The notes: generated from the sequence alone by a model not told the origin. DNA of 60,489 nt from an uncultured Corynebacterium sp. (GCA_943913645.1 CALTYZ010000015.1:1-60489), one strand, 5' to 3'. Shown: positions 40,546-48,988, numbered from the stretch's first letter. A program made the numbers and translations.

Positions 40546-41729
40546 GGATTGATGTCATCACCATCTTTCCCGAGTATCTCGAGCCGCTGCGCCATGCGCT
40601 GTTGGGCAAAGCGATTGAACAGGGGCTGCTTGAGGTGGGGGTGCATGACCTTCGACAGTGGGCGACCGGTAGGCACAAATCTGTCGACGGTCCACCGCTG
40701 GGTGGCGGTCCTGGCATGGTGATGAAACCGGATGTGTGGGGGCCAGCGTTAGATAGTGTTGCTGCGGGAAAGCGCGGTGAGATGCTGACCACAGCCCAGG
40801 CACACCGCAATGACCGAGCGCGACACGACGATGTGCAGGGCATTGTTCCACGTCCGTATGCCCACGGGGATGTGCGTGATGGCGAAGACCCCGACCTGCC
40901 GTTGCTCATTGTGCCAACACCGGCCGGAGCCCCGTTCACCCAAGACCAGGCGCGCACCTGGTCAAGCGAAACGCACATCGTGTTCGCGTGCGGGCGATAT
41001 GAAGGAATCGACCAACGGGTATTCATTGACGCGGCACAGCGCTACCGGGTGCGAGAGGTTTCGATCGGAGATTACGTGCTCATCGGCGGTGAAGTGGCTG
41101 TGTTGGTCATCGCTGAAGCAATCACGCGTCTGATCCCCGGCGTGTTGGGCAACACCGAATCCCATGAACACGACAGTTTCTCTAATGGGCTGCTGGAGGG
41201 GCCGAGCTACACGAAACCACGCATTTGGCGGGGGATTGAGGCCCCGAGCGTGCTGACATCTGGCGACCATGCCAAGGTTGCGCGTTATCAGCGCGACGAA
41301 GGGCTCAGGCGCACCCATGCTCGACGCCCTGATCTGATTGCTCACGCCGAGTCGACGGGTGCTCTCGACGATGAAGACCGCTTTACGCTCTTTGCGCGTG
41401 AGGTGGTGACGCAGCTCGACGTGTTAGATGGCACCGGCGCGTTGTCACAGTGGGGCACAGGCGGCGACAAGCAGCTGCGAAGGGCGCTTCGTCAGGCAGG
41501 CTATCGGGTCAGCAGCGTCGAGATTGAGCAGCGGGATGGGAACGTGTGCTTTGAACCATCCATGTTGGAGCAGGAGTTTCATCGCCGTGAGGGTCGCCCT
41601 GCTGTCGGGGGAGTGCAAAAGTTGACTGTTCGTGGCCGCACGACGCTTGCCCCGAGGAAAGCGACCCAGGCAGTGGTCAATGCACTGCCACCCGGTACTG
41701 ATTGGTACGGATCGACTCGGATCGTGTGA
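40542..41729 (+). CDS. trmD: tRNA (guanine-N1-)-methyltransferase with insertion and C-terminal extension
   Basis: SPOUT methyltransferase that makes m1G37 in tRNA. The conserved core is intact: MRIDVITIFPEYLEPL, GGPGMVMKPDVWG, FACGRYEGIDQRV, VSIGDYVLIGGEVAV, LIPGVLGNTESHEHDSFSNG and GPSYTKPRIWRG. Two additions make it 395 residues instead of about 230-270: an insertion of about 43 residues after GPALDSV (about 75-117) and about 127 residues after the usual end RRPDLIAH (from about 269), which contain RRALRQAGYRVSSVEIEQRD and GTDWYGSTRIV. I do not recognise the extension. It is in frame, with no sign of a frameshift, and starts within the rimM stop. Confidence 0.93.
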   Translation: MRIDVITIFPEYLEPLRHALLGKAIEQGLLEVGVHDLRQWATGRHKSVDGPPLGGGPGMVMKPDVWGPALDSVAAGKRGEMLTTAQAHRNDRARHDDVQGIVPRPYAHGDVRDGEDPDLPLLIVPTPAGAPFTQDQARTWSSETHIVFACGRYEGIDQRVFIDAAQRYRVREVSIGDYVLIGGEVAVLVIAEAITRLIPGVLGNTESHEHDSFSNGLLEGPSYTKPRIWRGIEAPSVLTSGDHAKVARYQRDEGLRRTHARRPDLIAHAESTGALDDEDRFTLFAREVVTQLDVLDGTGALSQWGTGGDKQLRRALRQAGYRVSSVEIEQRDGNVCFEPSMLEQEFHRREGRPAVGGVQKLTVRGRTTLAPRKATQAVVNALPPGTDWYGSTRIV

Positions 41730-41819
41730 TTTGGTATCTGACCGGGGCCTCAGTAGAATCTCGGAGGTTATTGCACACGACATGAACCGGTCGAGCGCCC
41801 TGAGACCCGGAGGCGCCGC

Positions 41820-41825
41820 TAGGAT
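41820..41825 (+). promoter_or_regulatory. -10 element TAGGAT of rplS
   Basis: TAGGAT lies 32 bases before the rplS ATG, leaving a leader with AAAGGA near 41843. TAGAAT at 41753-41758 is a second candidate further upstream. No hairpin stands out. Confidence 0.45.
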
Positions 41826-41856
41826 CCTCTGTCCGTAAAAGTAAAGGATTGCTGTT

Positions 41857-42204
41857 ATGAGCAACGGCGTAATTGATCTTGTAGATGCAGGCCAGCTGCG
41901 CGATGACATTCCCGACTTCCGTGCGGGTGACACGCTTGACGTGCATGTCAAAGTCATTGAGGGCAATGTTACTCGTACGCAGGTGTTCACCGGGTTCGTG
42001 CTGCGCCGCCAAGGCGGTGGGATCCGCGAAACGTTCACGGTGCGCAAGATTTCCTTTGGCATCGGCGTTGAGCGCACATTCCCGGTCCACTCCCCGAACA
42101 TTGAAAAGATCGAGGTCGTGCGCAAGGGTAAGGTGCGTCGTGCGAAGCTGTACTACATGCGCGATCTGCGTGGTAAGGCCGCCCGTATCAAGGAGCGTCG
42201 CTAA
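41857..42204 (+). CDS. rplS: Ribosomal protein bL19
   Basis: Large-subunit protein at the 30S-50S interface, 115 residues. Characteristic sequence: DIPDFRAGDTLDVHVKVIEG, RTQVFTGFVLRRQGGGIRET, FTVRKISFGIGVERTFPVHS and RRAKLYYMRDLRGKAARIKE. The 3' end of the coding sequence forms one arm of a hairpin that is completed after the stop codon, probably its terminator. trmD and rimM precede it as in most bacteria. Confidence 0.97.
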   Translation: MSNGVIDLVDAGQLRDDIPDFRAGDTLDVHVKVIEGNVTRTQVFTGFVLRRQGGGIRETFTVRKISFGIGVERTFPVHSPNIEKIEVVRKGKVRRAKLYYMRDLRGKAARIKERR

Positions 42205-42241
42205 GCATCAGCTCCGAGTAGTGGGCGACGCTCATTATTTT
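42193..42241 (+). terminator. Terminator-like hairpin spanning the rplS stop codon
   Basis: GAGCGTCGC (42193-42201, last rplS codons) and GCGACGCTC (42225-42233) are perfectly complementary, separated by 23 bases and followed by ATTATTTT. Confidence 0.6.
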
Positions 42242-42259
42242 GACGTGGGGTTGAAGTGT

Positions 42260-42265
42260 TAGAGT
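42260..42265 (+). promoter_or_regulatory. -10 element TAGAGT of lepB, leaderless type
   Basis: TAGAGT ends 7 bases before the GTG at 42273. This decides the start: upstream codons in frame would lie before the transcription start. Confidence 0.55.
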
Positions 42266-42272
42266 GTTGCGC

Positions 42273-43118
42273 GTGACCAACCCCAACGAAACCGCTGGAA
42301 AACCCCCGGAAACTACATCCTCCACGCGCAAGGATCCGAACGCAGCGACAGCTTCGTCGACATCGGGCGTTGCAGCAGCACCCGCCTCACAGGACGCGGC
42401 GAGGACCCAAGACTCGCAAGACAGCGAAACTCCTTGGTATATCGAGATACCTGTGGTCATTGTTCTGACCTTGGCGATTTTGTTTGTGATTCAGACGTTT
42501 ATCGGCCGGTTGTATCTCATTCCGTCCTCATCGATGGAGCCGACCTTGCACGGTCTCAACGGCGAAGGTGATCGCATTCTGGTGGAGAAAGTGAGCTATT
42601 ACTTCTCCGACCCGGAACCTGGGGATGTTGTGGTGTTCAAAGGCACCGATTCGTGGAATGCGCATTTTGCCACGAACCGCTCCTCTAATCCGTTTGTGCG
42701 TGGGATGCAGGAGCTTGGGTCGTGGGTCGGGCTCGTTCCCAAAGATGAGAACACACTGGTGAAGCGAATCATCGCAACCGGTGGCCAAACAGTGTCATGT
42801 CAAGAGGGTGACCCTGCGGTCATGGTTGATGGGGCACCGATTGACCAGTCCTACACGCTCGATCCTCCGATGTATCCAGTGGATGAGTCGCAAGGCTCCC
42901 AAGCCTGCGGTGGACCCTACTTCGGGCCTGTCGAGGTGCCGGAGGGCCACTACTTCATGATGGGCGATAACCGCACGAATTCGATGGACTCGCGCTTCCA
43001 CTTGGGAGACCAGTTCCAGGGCACAATTCCGCAGGAGAATCTGCGTGGCAAGGTCCAGGTTGTGGTATTTCCGCTGAATCACTTCGGTGTGGTGGCCGAC
43101 CCAGATATTCAGCAATAG
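42273..43118 (+). CDS. lepB: Signal peptidase I
   Basis: Membrane-anchored serine peptidase removing signal peptides from exported proteins, 281 residues. A cytoplasmic Thr/Ser/Ala-rich N-terminal region (about 1-55) precedes one membrane segment (about 58-78). Catalytic Ser87 is in LIPSSSMEPTL and Lys164 in TLVKRIIATGG; box E appears as YFMMGDNRTNSMDSR. Leaderless start at GTG 42273. rnhB starts two bases after the stop. Confidence 0.95.
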   Translation: MTNPNETAGKPPETTSSTRKDPNAATASSTSGVAAAPASQDAARTQDSQDSETPWYIEIPVVIVLTLAILFVIQTFIGRLYLIPSSSMEPTLHGLNGEGDRILVEKVSYYFSDPEPGDVVVFKGTDSWNAHFATNRSSNPFVRGMQELGSWVGLVPKDENTLVKRIIATGGQTVSCQEGDPAVMVDGAPIDQSYTLDPPMYPVDESQGSQACGGPYFGPVEVPEGHYFMMGDNRTNSMDSRFHLGDQFQGTIPQENLRGKVQVVVFPLNHFGVVADPDIQQ

Positions 43119-43119
43119 C

Positions 43120-43776
43120 GTGGCTAATCTCCGCACGCTCCCGCACCTGCGAACCTACGAGGCTGCGCTGAACAATGCCGGGTTCGGCCCAGTTGCGGGT
43201 GTTGATGAGGCGGGCCGGGGCGCGTGCTTCGGCCCGATGACTATAGCTGCGTGTGTATTACCGCCCGGTCCGGTAGCAGCATTGGAAACGTTGACTGATT
43301 CGAAAAAGCTCAGCGCCAGGCATCGTGCCTCGCTGTTTGACGTGGTTGTGAATGTCTCGTTGGCGCACGCCATTGTCCATATCTCTGCTGCAGAAATTGA
43401 CCGTCGCGGGGTGCAGGCCGCGAATCTAGACGGGGCGCGCCAAGCGGTTGCGCAGCTGAGGGCGCAGCCGCGCTATGTGCTCATGGATGGGTTCCGGATT
43501 CCCGGGCTTACCGTGCCGCAGCTGCCGATTGTGGGTGGAGACTACTCTGCGCGCTGTATCGCCGCGGCAAGTGTACTGGCAAAAGTCAGCCGCGACCGCG
43601 TGATTTGTGAGATGGCAAAAGATTTCCCGCAGTATGGGCTTGAGAAGCATAAAGGCTATAGCACACTCGCGCACCTGGACGCGGTGCGTCGGCACGGCGC
43701 AAGTGCCCAACACCGCTATAGTTATGCAAACGTCCGTCAGGCCAATGCTGTCTACAAAGGGGTTTCGCGGAAATGA
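43120..43776 (+). CDS. rnhB: Ribonuclease HII
   Basis: Removes ribonucleotides from DNA and cleaves RNA-DNA hybrids, 218 residues. Catalytic residues are in PVAGVDEAGRGACFGPM (Asp29, Glu30) and RYVLMDGFRIPG, with ASVLAKVSRDRVI and YGLEKHKGYSTLAH downstream. The GTG at 43120 starts just after the lepB stop; the frame reaches back to 43087 inside lepB. It shares ATGA with the DUF2469 gene. Confidence 0.95.
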   Translation: MANLRTLPHLRTYEAALNNAGFGPVAGVDEAGRGACFGPMTIAACVLPPGPVAALETLTDSKKLSARHRASLFDVVVNVSLAHAIVHISAAEIDRRGVQAANLDGARQAVAQLRAQPRYVLMDGFRIPGLTVPQLPIVGGDYSARCIAAASVLAKVSRDRVICEMAKDFPQYGLEKHKGYSTLAHLDAVRRHGASAQHRYSYANVRQANAVYKGVSRK

Positions 43777-44081
43777 GCGCTGAGGAACTGGATAATTACG
43801 AAGCTGAGGTAGAGCTCTCCTTATACCGCGAGTACCGGGATGTTGCCAGCCAGTTCTCTTATGTCGTTGAAACCGACCGGCGATTTTACCTGGCCAATGC
43901 GGTTGAGCTCATTCCGCACACTGAGGGCAAGGACGTCTACTACGAAGTGCGTATGTCCGACTGTTGGGTATGGGATATGTACCGAGCAGTGCGATTCGTC
44001 CGCTACGTTCGGGTGATCACGTTCAAAGATGTCAACATTGAAGAGCTGGATAAACCAGATATAGCTTTCCCTGACCACTGA
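43773..44081 (+). CDS. DUF2469 protein
   Basis: Actinobacterial protein of 102 residues. It begins MSAEELDNYEAEVELSLYRE, has an aromatic-rich middle (DVYYEVRMSDCWVWDMYRAV) and ends FKDVNIEELDKPDI. It always follows rnhB in mycobacteria and corynebacteria, and overlaps it here by four bases, so the two are translated together. Function not known. Confidence 0.9.
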   Translation: MSAEELDNYEAEVELSLYREYRDVASQFSYVVETDRRFYLANAVELIPHTEGKDVYYEVRMSDCWVWDMYRAVRFVRYVRVITFKDVNIEELDKPDIAFPDH

Positions 44082-44137
44082 TAGATTTCGAATTAATTTC
44101 GTTTTCTATGGAACCAAACGTTCCCGGCGGCAGTCTA

Positions 44138-44157
44138 AGTGAATGTCAACATTCGCT
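44138..44157 (+). repeat. Short hairpin upstream of yraN
   Basis: AGTGAATG and CATTCGCT pair (one G-T) around TCAA; GTCT and AGAC outside can extend it. It lies 27 bases before the yraN ATG, with no T-run. It may be an mRNA leader structure. Confidence 0.35.
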
Positions 44158-44184
44158 TGCAGACTCACCAAAAAGGAACGACGT

Positions 44185-44670
44185 ATGTCCCACCAATGCT
44201 CAACACTGACTCCACCTCCACCTTCTCGTACTCGTACGACTGCGGCACGTCTGCCCGGATACCCCGCACCGCCGTGGGCGACGCTTCCTGCACAAGACGG
44301 AGTATCTGACCAGTATGCGCTAGGAAGATCCGGCGAAGCTGCCGCTATTCGTTGGTACGAGGAACAGGGATATACCCCCCTTGGTTCCCGAGTCCGGTGC
44401 CGCGACGGTGAAATCGACGCTATCCTGCGCTTTACCGATGGCACGGTGGTTTTTGTCGAAGTCAAAACCCGGCGCGGGAGCGCATTCGGTGCTGCGGAAG
44501 CCGTGACCGCGAAGAAGCTGGCCACGATGCGACGCTGCGCTGTCGAGTGGCTGCGGCGCAACGCGTTTGGCGCGCACACCACTGTGCGATTTGATGTGGT
44601 TGAGATCGTCTATGACGGCACCGCGTTTCTTGCACACCGGTTTGAAGGGGTCGAGGATGGCGCTTGCTAG
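44185..44670 (+). CDS. YraN family endonuclease-like protein (UPF0102)
   Basis: Protein of 161 residues with a Holliday-resolvase-like nuclease fold: GRSGEAAAIRWYEEQGYTPL, CRDGEIDAILRF and VVFVEVKTRRGSAFG give the Asp/Glu...ExK catalytic arrangement. An N-terminal proline-rich region of about 45 residues (STLTPPPPSRTRT) precedes the domain. The ATG at 44185 has AAAGGAA 8 bases ahead. It leads comM and dprA as in other actinobacteria and overlaps comM by 14 bases. Confidence 0.88.
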   Translation: MSHQCSTLTPPPPSRTRTTAARLPGYPAPPWATLPAQDGVSDQYALGRSGEAAAIRWYEEQGYTPLGSRVRCRDGEIDAILRFTDGTVVFVEVKTRRGSAFGAAEAVTAKKLATMRRCAVEWLRRNAFGAHTTVRFDVVEIVYDGTAFLAHRFEGVEDGAC

Positions 44671-46198
44671 TACGCGGACAGCAACCGTTGAGGGCGTCAG
44701 CGCGCACCTGGTCACCGTTGAATCCAACGTCGGCCCGGGGTTGCCTGGGATGCACATCGTTGGTTTAGGCGATGCTGCGGTCAAAGAGTCGCGGGAGCGG
44801 ATTCGTACTGCGTTTGCAAATACCAGCTTGCCGTGGCCGCGCACGAAAATCATGGTGTCGTTGTCGCCCGCGCATTTGCCGAAAGCTGGCTCACACTTCG
44901 ACCTTCCCATTGCACTTGCAGTTATCGGCAGTCTTGATTCGCGGGCGCAGACGCGGCTTGCGCGAACCATGGTGATGGGGGAGCTTGCCCTCGATGGCAC
45001 GCTGCGCCGGGTTGAGGGAATTTTGCCGATGCTGCTCCAAGCTCAGCGGGAGTGTGACAAAGCTGAGCAAAAACCAATCGAGACGGTTGTCGTGCCTCGT
45101 GCGAATGCGCACGAAGCTGCGCTTTTGAACAGTGATCACATTGTTGTGGCGGATTCGTTGCCCCAGGTGTGGCGGTGGCTCAGTGGAACAGAAGCACTTG
45201 AGCCGGCGCAGACAACGCGTGTTCAGCCGAGCCAGGGGGTAGCTGCGCCCGACTTTCGCGACATTGCTGGACAGTTGCTTGAGCGTCAGGCAATGGAAGT
45301 AGCTGCCGCCGGAGGTCATCATGTGTTGATGGTTGGTCCGCCTGGCTCCGGAAAATCGATGCTCGCGGAGCGCCTGCCAACGATTCTTCCGGCGTTGAGC
45401 GTGCGCGAGCAGATTGAGACCACCGCTTTGCATTCCGCAGCTGGAGTATCAAACGGCCGCATTGTGCAGCACCGGCCGTTTGTGGCCCCACACCCGTCTT
45501 TGACCAAAGCGCAGCTACTTGGCGGTGGTGCTGGGGTGCCATTGCCGGGAGCGGTGAGCCAGGCGCATAACGGGGTGCTGTTTCTTGACGAAGTCTCCGA
45601 GATTCCCGCTCATGTCCTCGATTCGCTGCGTATTCCACTTGAGACCACTCGGGTTGTGATTCGCCGCGGGCGCAGAGAAGTCACCTATCCCGCAGCGTTC
45701 CAGCTGGTCATGGCGGCTAACCCGTGCCAGTGTGGGAAGGAAGCAGCGCAGTGTACCTGCACTGCGACCGCGCGGGCGAAACATCTTGCTAATGTGTCGG
45801 GTCCGCTGCGGGATAGACTCGATATCTTCATTGCGACGTCGACGAACGCGGCTGTCGTCAGCCCACAAGGCACTGAAAGCTCCGCCCAGATTGGGCAGCG
45901 CGTTGCCGAAGCACGCGAACGTGCAGCCGCACGGTGGTTGAAAGCCGGTCTCGAGGCCACGGTCAATGCGCGAGTCAGTTCCACCGTGATCCGCAGGCAT
46001 TTTCCACCCGATGAAGCATCCATGGCGTTGTTGCAATGGAAACTGCGCAATAACGCACTCACACAGCGCGGTGTTGACCGGGTACTCAAACTCGCTTGGA
46101 CCTTGGCAGATTTAGATGGGGATAGTCAGCCGCACATCGATCACGTGGAGCAGGCGATCAGCCTGCGGAGGGTGCACGGTATGGGGGTGGCGGCATGA
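44657..46198 (+). CDS. comM: YifB/ComM family Mg-chelatase-like AAA+ ATPase
   Basis: AAA+ helicase-type ATPase of 513 residues. The N-terminal Lon-like fold (EGVSAHLVTVESNVGPGLP, VKESRERIRTAF) precedes the Mg-chelatase module with Walker A GPPGSGKSMLAERLPTILP (about 232) and Walker B NGVLFLDEVSEIPAHV, and a cysteine cluster NPCQCGKEAAQCTCT. In naturally transformable Gram-negative bacteria ComM promotes branch migration; in actinobacteria it is a conserved neighbour of dprA. The ATG at 44657 has AAGGGG 6 bases ahead. Confidence 0.9.
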   Translation: MALASTRTATVEGVSAHLVTVESNVGPGLPGMHIVGLGDAAVKESRERIRTAFANTSLPWPRTKIMVSLSPAHLPKAGSHFDLPIALAVIGSLDSRAQTRLARTMVMGELALDGTLRRVEGILPMLLQAQRECDKAEQKPIETVVVPRANAHEAALLNSDHIVVADSLPQVWRWLSGTEALEPAQTTRVQPSQGVAAPDFRDIAGQLLERQAMEVAAAGGHHVLMVGPPGSGKSMLAERLPTILPALSVREQIETTALHSAAGVSNGRIVQHRPFVAPHPSLTKAQLLGGGAGVPLPGAVSQAHNGVLFLDEVSEIPAHVLDSLRIPLETTRVVIRRGRREVTYPAAFQLVMAANPCQCGKEAAQCTCTATARAKHLANVSGPLRDRLDIFIATSTNAAVVSPQGTESSAQIGQRVAEARERAAARWLKAGLEATVNARVSSTVIRRHFPPDEASMALLQWKLRNNALTQRGVDRVLKLAWTLADLDGDSQPHIDHVEQAISLRRVHGMGVAA

Positions 46199-47343
46199 GC
46201 ACACTGAAGTCGTGGGCATATTTGAGCCGCGTTATTGAAGGACCCTCTCCACACTTGCAGGCACTGTTGCGCGCGGGGCGTGATGCGGACGAGCTTGCGC
46301 GCGGCGTGCGCACCCGCGCGAAGTGGGTGGGCCCACTGCTGCCCGCAACGGAGCGCCGTTATGCGCAGGCACAGCCGGAAGAGGATTTGCAGGCTGCCGA
46401 CGAACATGGCTACACCCTGCTCACGCCGGATTCCAAGAACTGGCCAGGAGAAGCAATCCAGGCTAGCTTCGGCGTTCCCCAGGCCGAACAAGATATGGGT
46501 GCGTGCCCACCGCATGCGCTGTGGGTGCGAGGCGAGCAGCAGCTGCCAGCGCTGCTGGCACAATCCGTCGGTATTGTCGGCACGCGGGCAGCGACTGCGT
46601 ATGGTCACCACGCCACAGCTGACCTTGTGTCCGGGCTTGCCGCGAAGCAGTACACGATTGTCTCCGGTGGGGCACTGGGAGTAGACACTGTTGCTCATGA
46701 CACCGCACTCGGCGGCGGGGTGCCATCAATTGTTGTCGCAGCATGCGGACCGGGGGTGGTCTATCCCAGGCGAAATGGGGGTCTGTTTGATCGCGTCGTC
46801 ACGCAAGGTGGCGCCGTTATCACTGAGTACCCGCCCGGTGTGACACCAGATCGCCACCGGTTCTTGACCCGCAATCGCCTCATTGCCGCACTGACACAAG
46901 GCACCGTCATTATTGAGGCGGCCTATCGCTCGGGAGCCCTCAATACCCTCAAATGGGCAAGGATGTTCAACCGTGTGGCGATGGCAGTTCCCGGCCCGAT
47001 CCTTGGAGCCGCCTCGCTTGGGACAAACCTGGCCATCTACCGTGGCCAGGCGCAGATGGTACTCAGCGCAGATCACATCCATGAACTGCTTGGCCAGATT
47101 GGTGAGTTCGATGCTGAAGCGGTACTGCAGTCAACCTTTGCGCCGACGCCACTGCAGGAGCTGTCCCACAATGAACTACGCGTCTATGATGCTTTGCCCC
47201 CAGCTGGTCAAGGTGGCAAAGAGGCCGACGATGTTGCAGCAGCCGCAGGGTTCAGCACCGGGCTTACCGTGCATCTGCTCCTTGAACTCGAGCAGCGCAA
47301 CCTGGTCGCGCGTGACAAGCGGATCTGGCACCGAGTGGGCTAG
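46195..47343 (+). CDS. dprA: DNA-processing protein DprA
   Basis: Rossmann-fold protein of 382 residues that binds single-stranded DNA and loads RecA during transformation; many non-competent bacteria carry it. Landmarks: VGIVGTRAATAYGHHATADL, SGGALGVDTVAHDTAL, EYPPGVTPDRHRFLTRNRL and FNRVAMAVPGPI, with a winged-helix C terminus (about 315-380). It overlaps comM by ATGA and is followed by a probable terminator. Confidence 0.92.
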   Translation: MSTLKSWAYLSRVIEGPSPHLQALLRAGRDADELARGVRTRAKWVGPLLPATERRYAQAQPEEDLQAADEHGYTLLTPDSKNWPGEAIQASFGVPQAEQDMGACPPHALWVRGEQQLPALLAQSVGIVGTRAATAYGHHATADLVSGLAAKQYTIVSGGALGVDTVAHDTALGGGVPSIVVAACGPGVVYPRRNGGLFDRVVTQGGAVITEYPPGVTPDRHRFLTRNRLIAALTQGTVIIEAAYRSGALNTLKWARMFNRVAMAVPGPILGAASLGTNLAIYRGQAQMVLSADHIHELLGQIGEFDAEAVLQSTFAPTPLQELSHNELRVYDALPPAGQGGKEADDVAAAAGFSTGLTVHLLLELEQRNLVARDKRIWHRVG

Positions 47344-47387
47344 GACACCGCTTCATAACACGCAACAACAAGCGTGCAGTCCTTTTT
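47342..47387 (+). terminator. Terminator candidate after dprA
   Basis: AGGAC (47342-47346) pairs with GTCCT (47379-47383) and CGCTT (47349-47353) with AAGCG (47370-47374); TTTTT ends the structure. An inner CACGC/GCGTG stem is an alternative. Confidence 0.55.
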
Positions 47388-47400
47388 AAGGGGCTTGGAA

Positions 47401-47406
47401 TATACT
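47401..47406 (+). promoter_or_regulatory. -10 element TATACT of xerC, leaderless type
   Basis: TATACT, a near-consensus -10, ends 8 bases before the xerC ATG. Confidence 0.55.
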
Positions 47407-47414
47407 CCCGTTGC

Positions 47415-48398
47415 ATGAGTGACGGTGGAAGCCAGATGCAGGCTGCGGTGGAGGACTTCGCAGATCACGCTCGTCTGGTTCTGGGCCGCTCCGAACATAC
47501 CGTGCGCGGCTATGCTTCCGACCTCGCCAGGTTGCGCGGGCACATCGACACGTTTGTCGAGTTCACGCTTGACAACCTGCGTGCATGGCTCGCCGATGAG
47601 GTCGCAGCCGGCAAGACAAAAGCGACCCTGGCACGCCGAACAGCTGCGGTGCGTGCATTTTCCACATGGGCGTATAAACAGGGCTACCTTGAAGCCGACG
47701 TCGCAGCACGTTTGGTTTCGCCAAAAGTCAACCGTGCGCTGCCCACAGTCGTCAGCCAAGACACCGCCGCCGCGCTGGTCACGCCAGCCAACAGCGGAAG
47801 CACTGACGATACTGACGGCAGTGAAAAAGCCGCTTCAGAAAACGCCACCGGCACCGCGGCAGCGACGCGCGAAGCGACTGTCTTGCGTGACGCAGCAATA
47901 CTTGAACTGCTCTACGCCACCGGAATGCGCGTCGGCGAGCTCACTGGGCTCAACATCGGCGATGTGGACCTCGTACGCAACGTAGCCAAGGTCACAGGCA
48001 AAGGAAACAAGCAGCGAGTTGTGCCCTTCGGCGCTCCGGCAGCCAAAGCAGTGAGCACATGGCTAGATCGAGGAAGACCCCGACTAGTCACCTCTGATGC
48101 AGCCGAGCACCCCAACACGGCGCACCTTGCCCTCTTCGTCGGTGCCCGCGGGAAGCGGATCGACCAACGCCAGGTTCGCCGCATTGCCGAACGCCAAGCA
48201 CAGGAGGTGGGCGCAAGCGGAGCTACCCCCCACTCACTGCGGCATTCCGCGGCCACACATCTTTTAGAAGGCGGCGCCGATCTGCGCGTCGTCCAGGAAC
48301 TGCTTGGCCACTCAAGTTTGCAAACGACGCAGATCTACACCCACATTTCCGCCCAGCGACTCAAAACCATCTACAACCAGGCACATCCGCGAGCCTAA
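47415..48398 (+). CDS. xerC: Tyrosine recombinase XerC
   Basis: Chromosome-dimer resolution recombinase, 327 residues. The N-terminal SAM-like domain (about 10-100) is joined to the catalytic domain by a Ser/Thr/Gly/Ala-rich stretch of about 30 residues (124-153) that looks like an insertion. Catalytic residues are all present: Arg172 (TGMRVGEL), Lys196, His273 and Arg276 (PHSLRHSAATHLL), His299 (LLGHSSLQTT) and Tyr308. The position after dprA matches mycobacteria. XerD is not in the window. Confidence 0.92.
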   Translation: MSDGGSQMQAAVEDFADHARLVLGRSEHTVRGYASDLARLRGHIDTFVEFTLDNLRAWLADEVAAGKTKATLARRTAAVRAFSTWAYKQGYLEADVAARLVSPKVNRALPTVVSQDTAAALVTPANSGSTDDTDGSEKAASENATGTAAATREATVLRDAAILELLYATGMRVGELTGLNIGDVDLVRNVAKVTGKGNKQRVVPFGAPAAKAVSTWLDRGRPRLVTSDAAEHPNTAHLALFVGARGKRIDQRQVRRIAERQAQEVGASGATPHSLRHSAATHLLEGGADLRVVQELLGHSSLQTTQIYTHISAQRLKTIYNQAHPRA

Positions 48399-48409
48399 AA
48401 TCGCCCAAC

Positions 48410-48988
48410 TCAGCGGACCTCGAGGCTGTCCTTGAGAGGCTTGAGCCGAATTCGCGGCGCTTCAAGCAGCGTCAGCGGATCGATATATGTATCAGGTCCG
48501 GTCAACGCACCCCAGTGCAAGCCGGTATGTTCACGCGCGAACTGGGACGTCGTACGTGCCAGTGTGCCAATGGGCTGGCCCTCACTGACCTGCTCACCGA
48601 GGCCAACGCGAGCATCGACAGGTTGATAGGTCGTGCGAAGCCCGTTCGGATGCACAATTGAGACCACCGGCGTGCCCACCACCACACCGACAAAAGCAAT
48701 CTCGCCGTCACCTGCGGCAAGCACCTCTTGTCCGTGGTGCAATGCCAAATCAACACCGCGGTGACCGGGACGCCAATTTTGTTCGGGGATCTCCGCGCGC
48801 CGGGAAACGTGAGTTGGGTGCGCTAGGCCTGTTGTCGGGTCGACCCAGGCGATTGCGACGGGTGGGGCAAGCAAGGTCACAGCTACGCAGAGCACAGTGC
48901 ACAGCACGGTACGCACAGCGGTGGGCACCAGCGACTTGAGCGCCGGTGCCCACCAGGTAGATGGTTGGGGTATGAAGAGGTGGTGCAT
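48410..48988 (-). CDS. Secreted M23-type (LytM) peptidoglycan-associated protein
   Basis: Exported protein of 192 residues. A long signal peptide (TAVRTVLCTVLCVAVTLLAP to VAIA) precedes one M23 domain: the zinc-binding His and Asp are in RPGHRGVDLALHHGQEV and the second His in HTGLHWGAL. The usual first His of the HxH pair is replaced by Gly, as in the actinobacterial LHWG variants, so activity is uncertain. The start is doubtful: ATG 48988 is taken because the signal is then nearly N-terminal; the frame is open to 49024. It converges on xerC and diverges from rpsB. Confidence 0.8.
   Translation of the reverse strand: MHHLFIPQPSTWWAPALKSLVPTAVRTVLCTVLCVAVTLLAPPVAIAWVDPTTGLAHPTHVSRRAEIPEQNWRPGHRGVDLALHHGQEVLAAGDGEIAFVGVVVGTPVVSIVHPNGLRTTYQPVDARVGLGEQVSEGQPIGTLARTTSQFAREHTGLHWGALTGPDTYIDPLTLLEAPRIRLKPLKDSLEVR

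Noticed and set aside
40542..41729. Frameshift or gene fusion by sequencing error at the end of trmD
   Set aside because: Frame and codon use continue evenly past the conserved core and a second start with a ribosome binding site is not visible, so a true extension is the simpler reading.
44657..47343. comM-dprA-yraN as evidence of natural competence
   Set aside because: No DNA-uptake genes (comEA, comEC) are seen here, and these three genes are kept in many non-competent actinobacteria.
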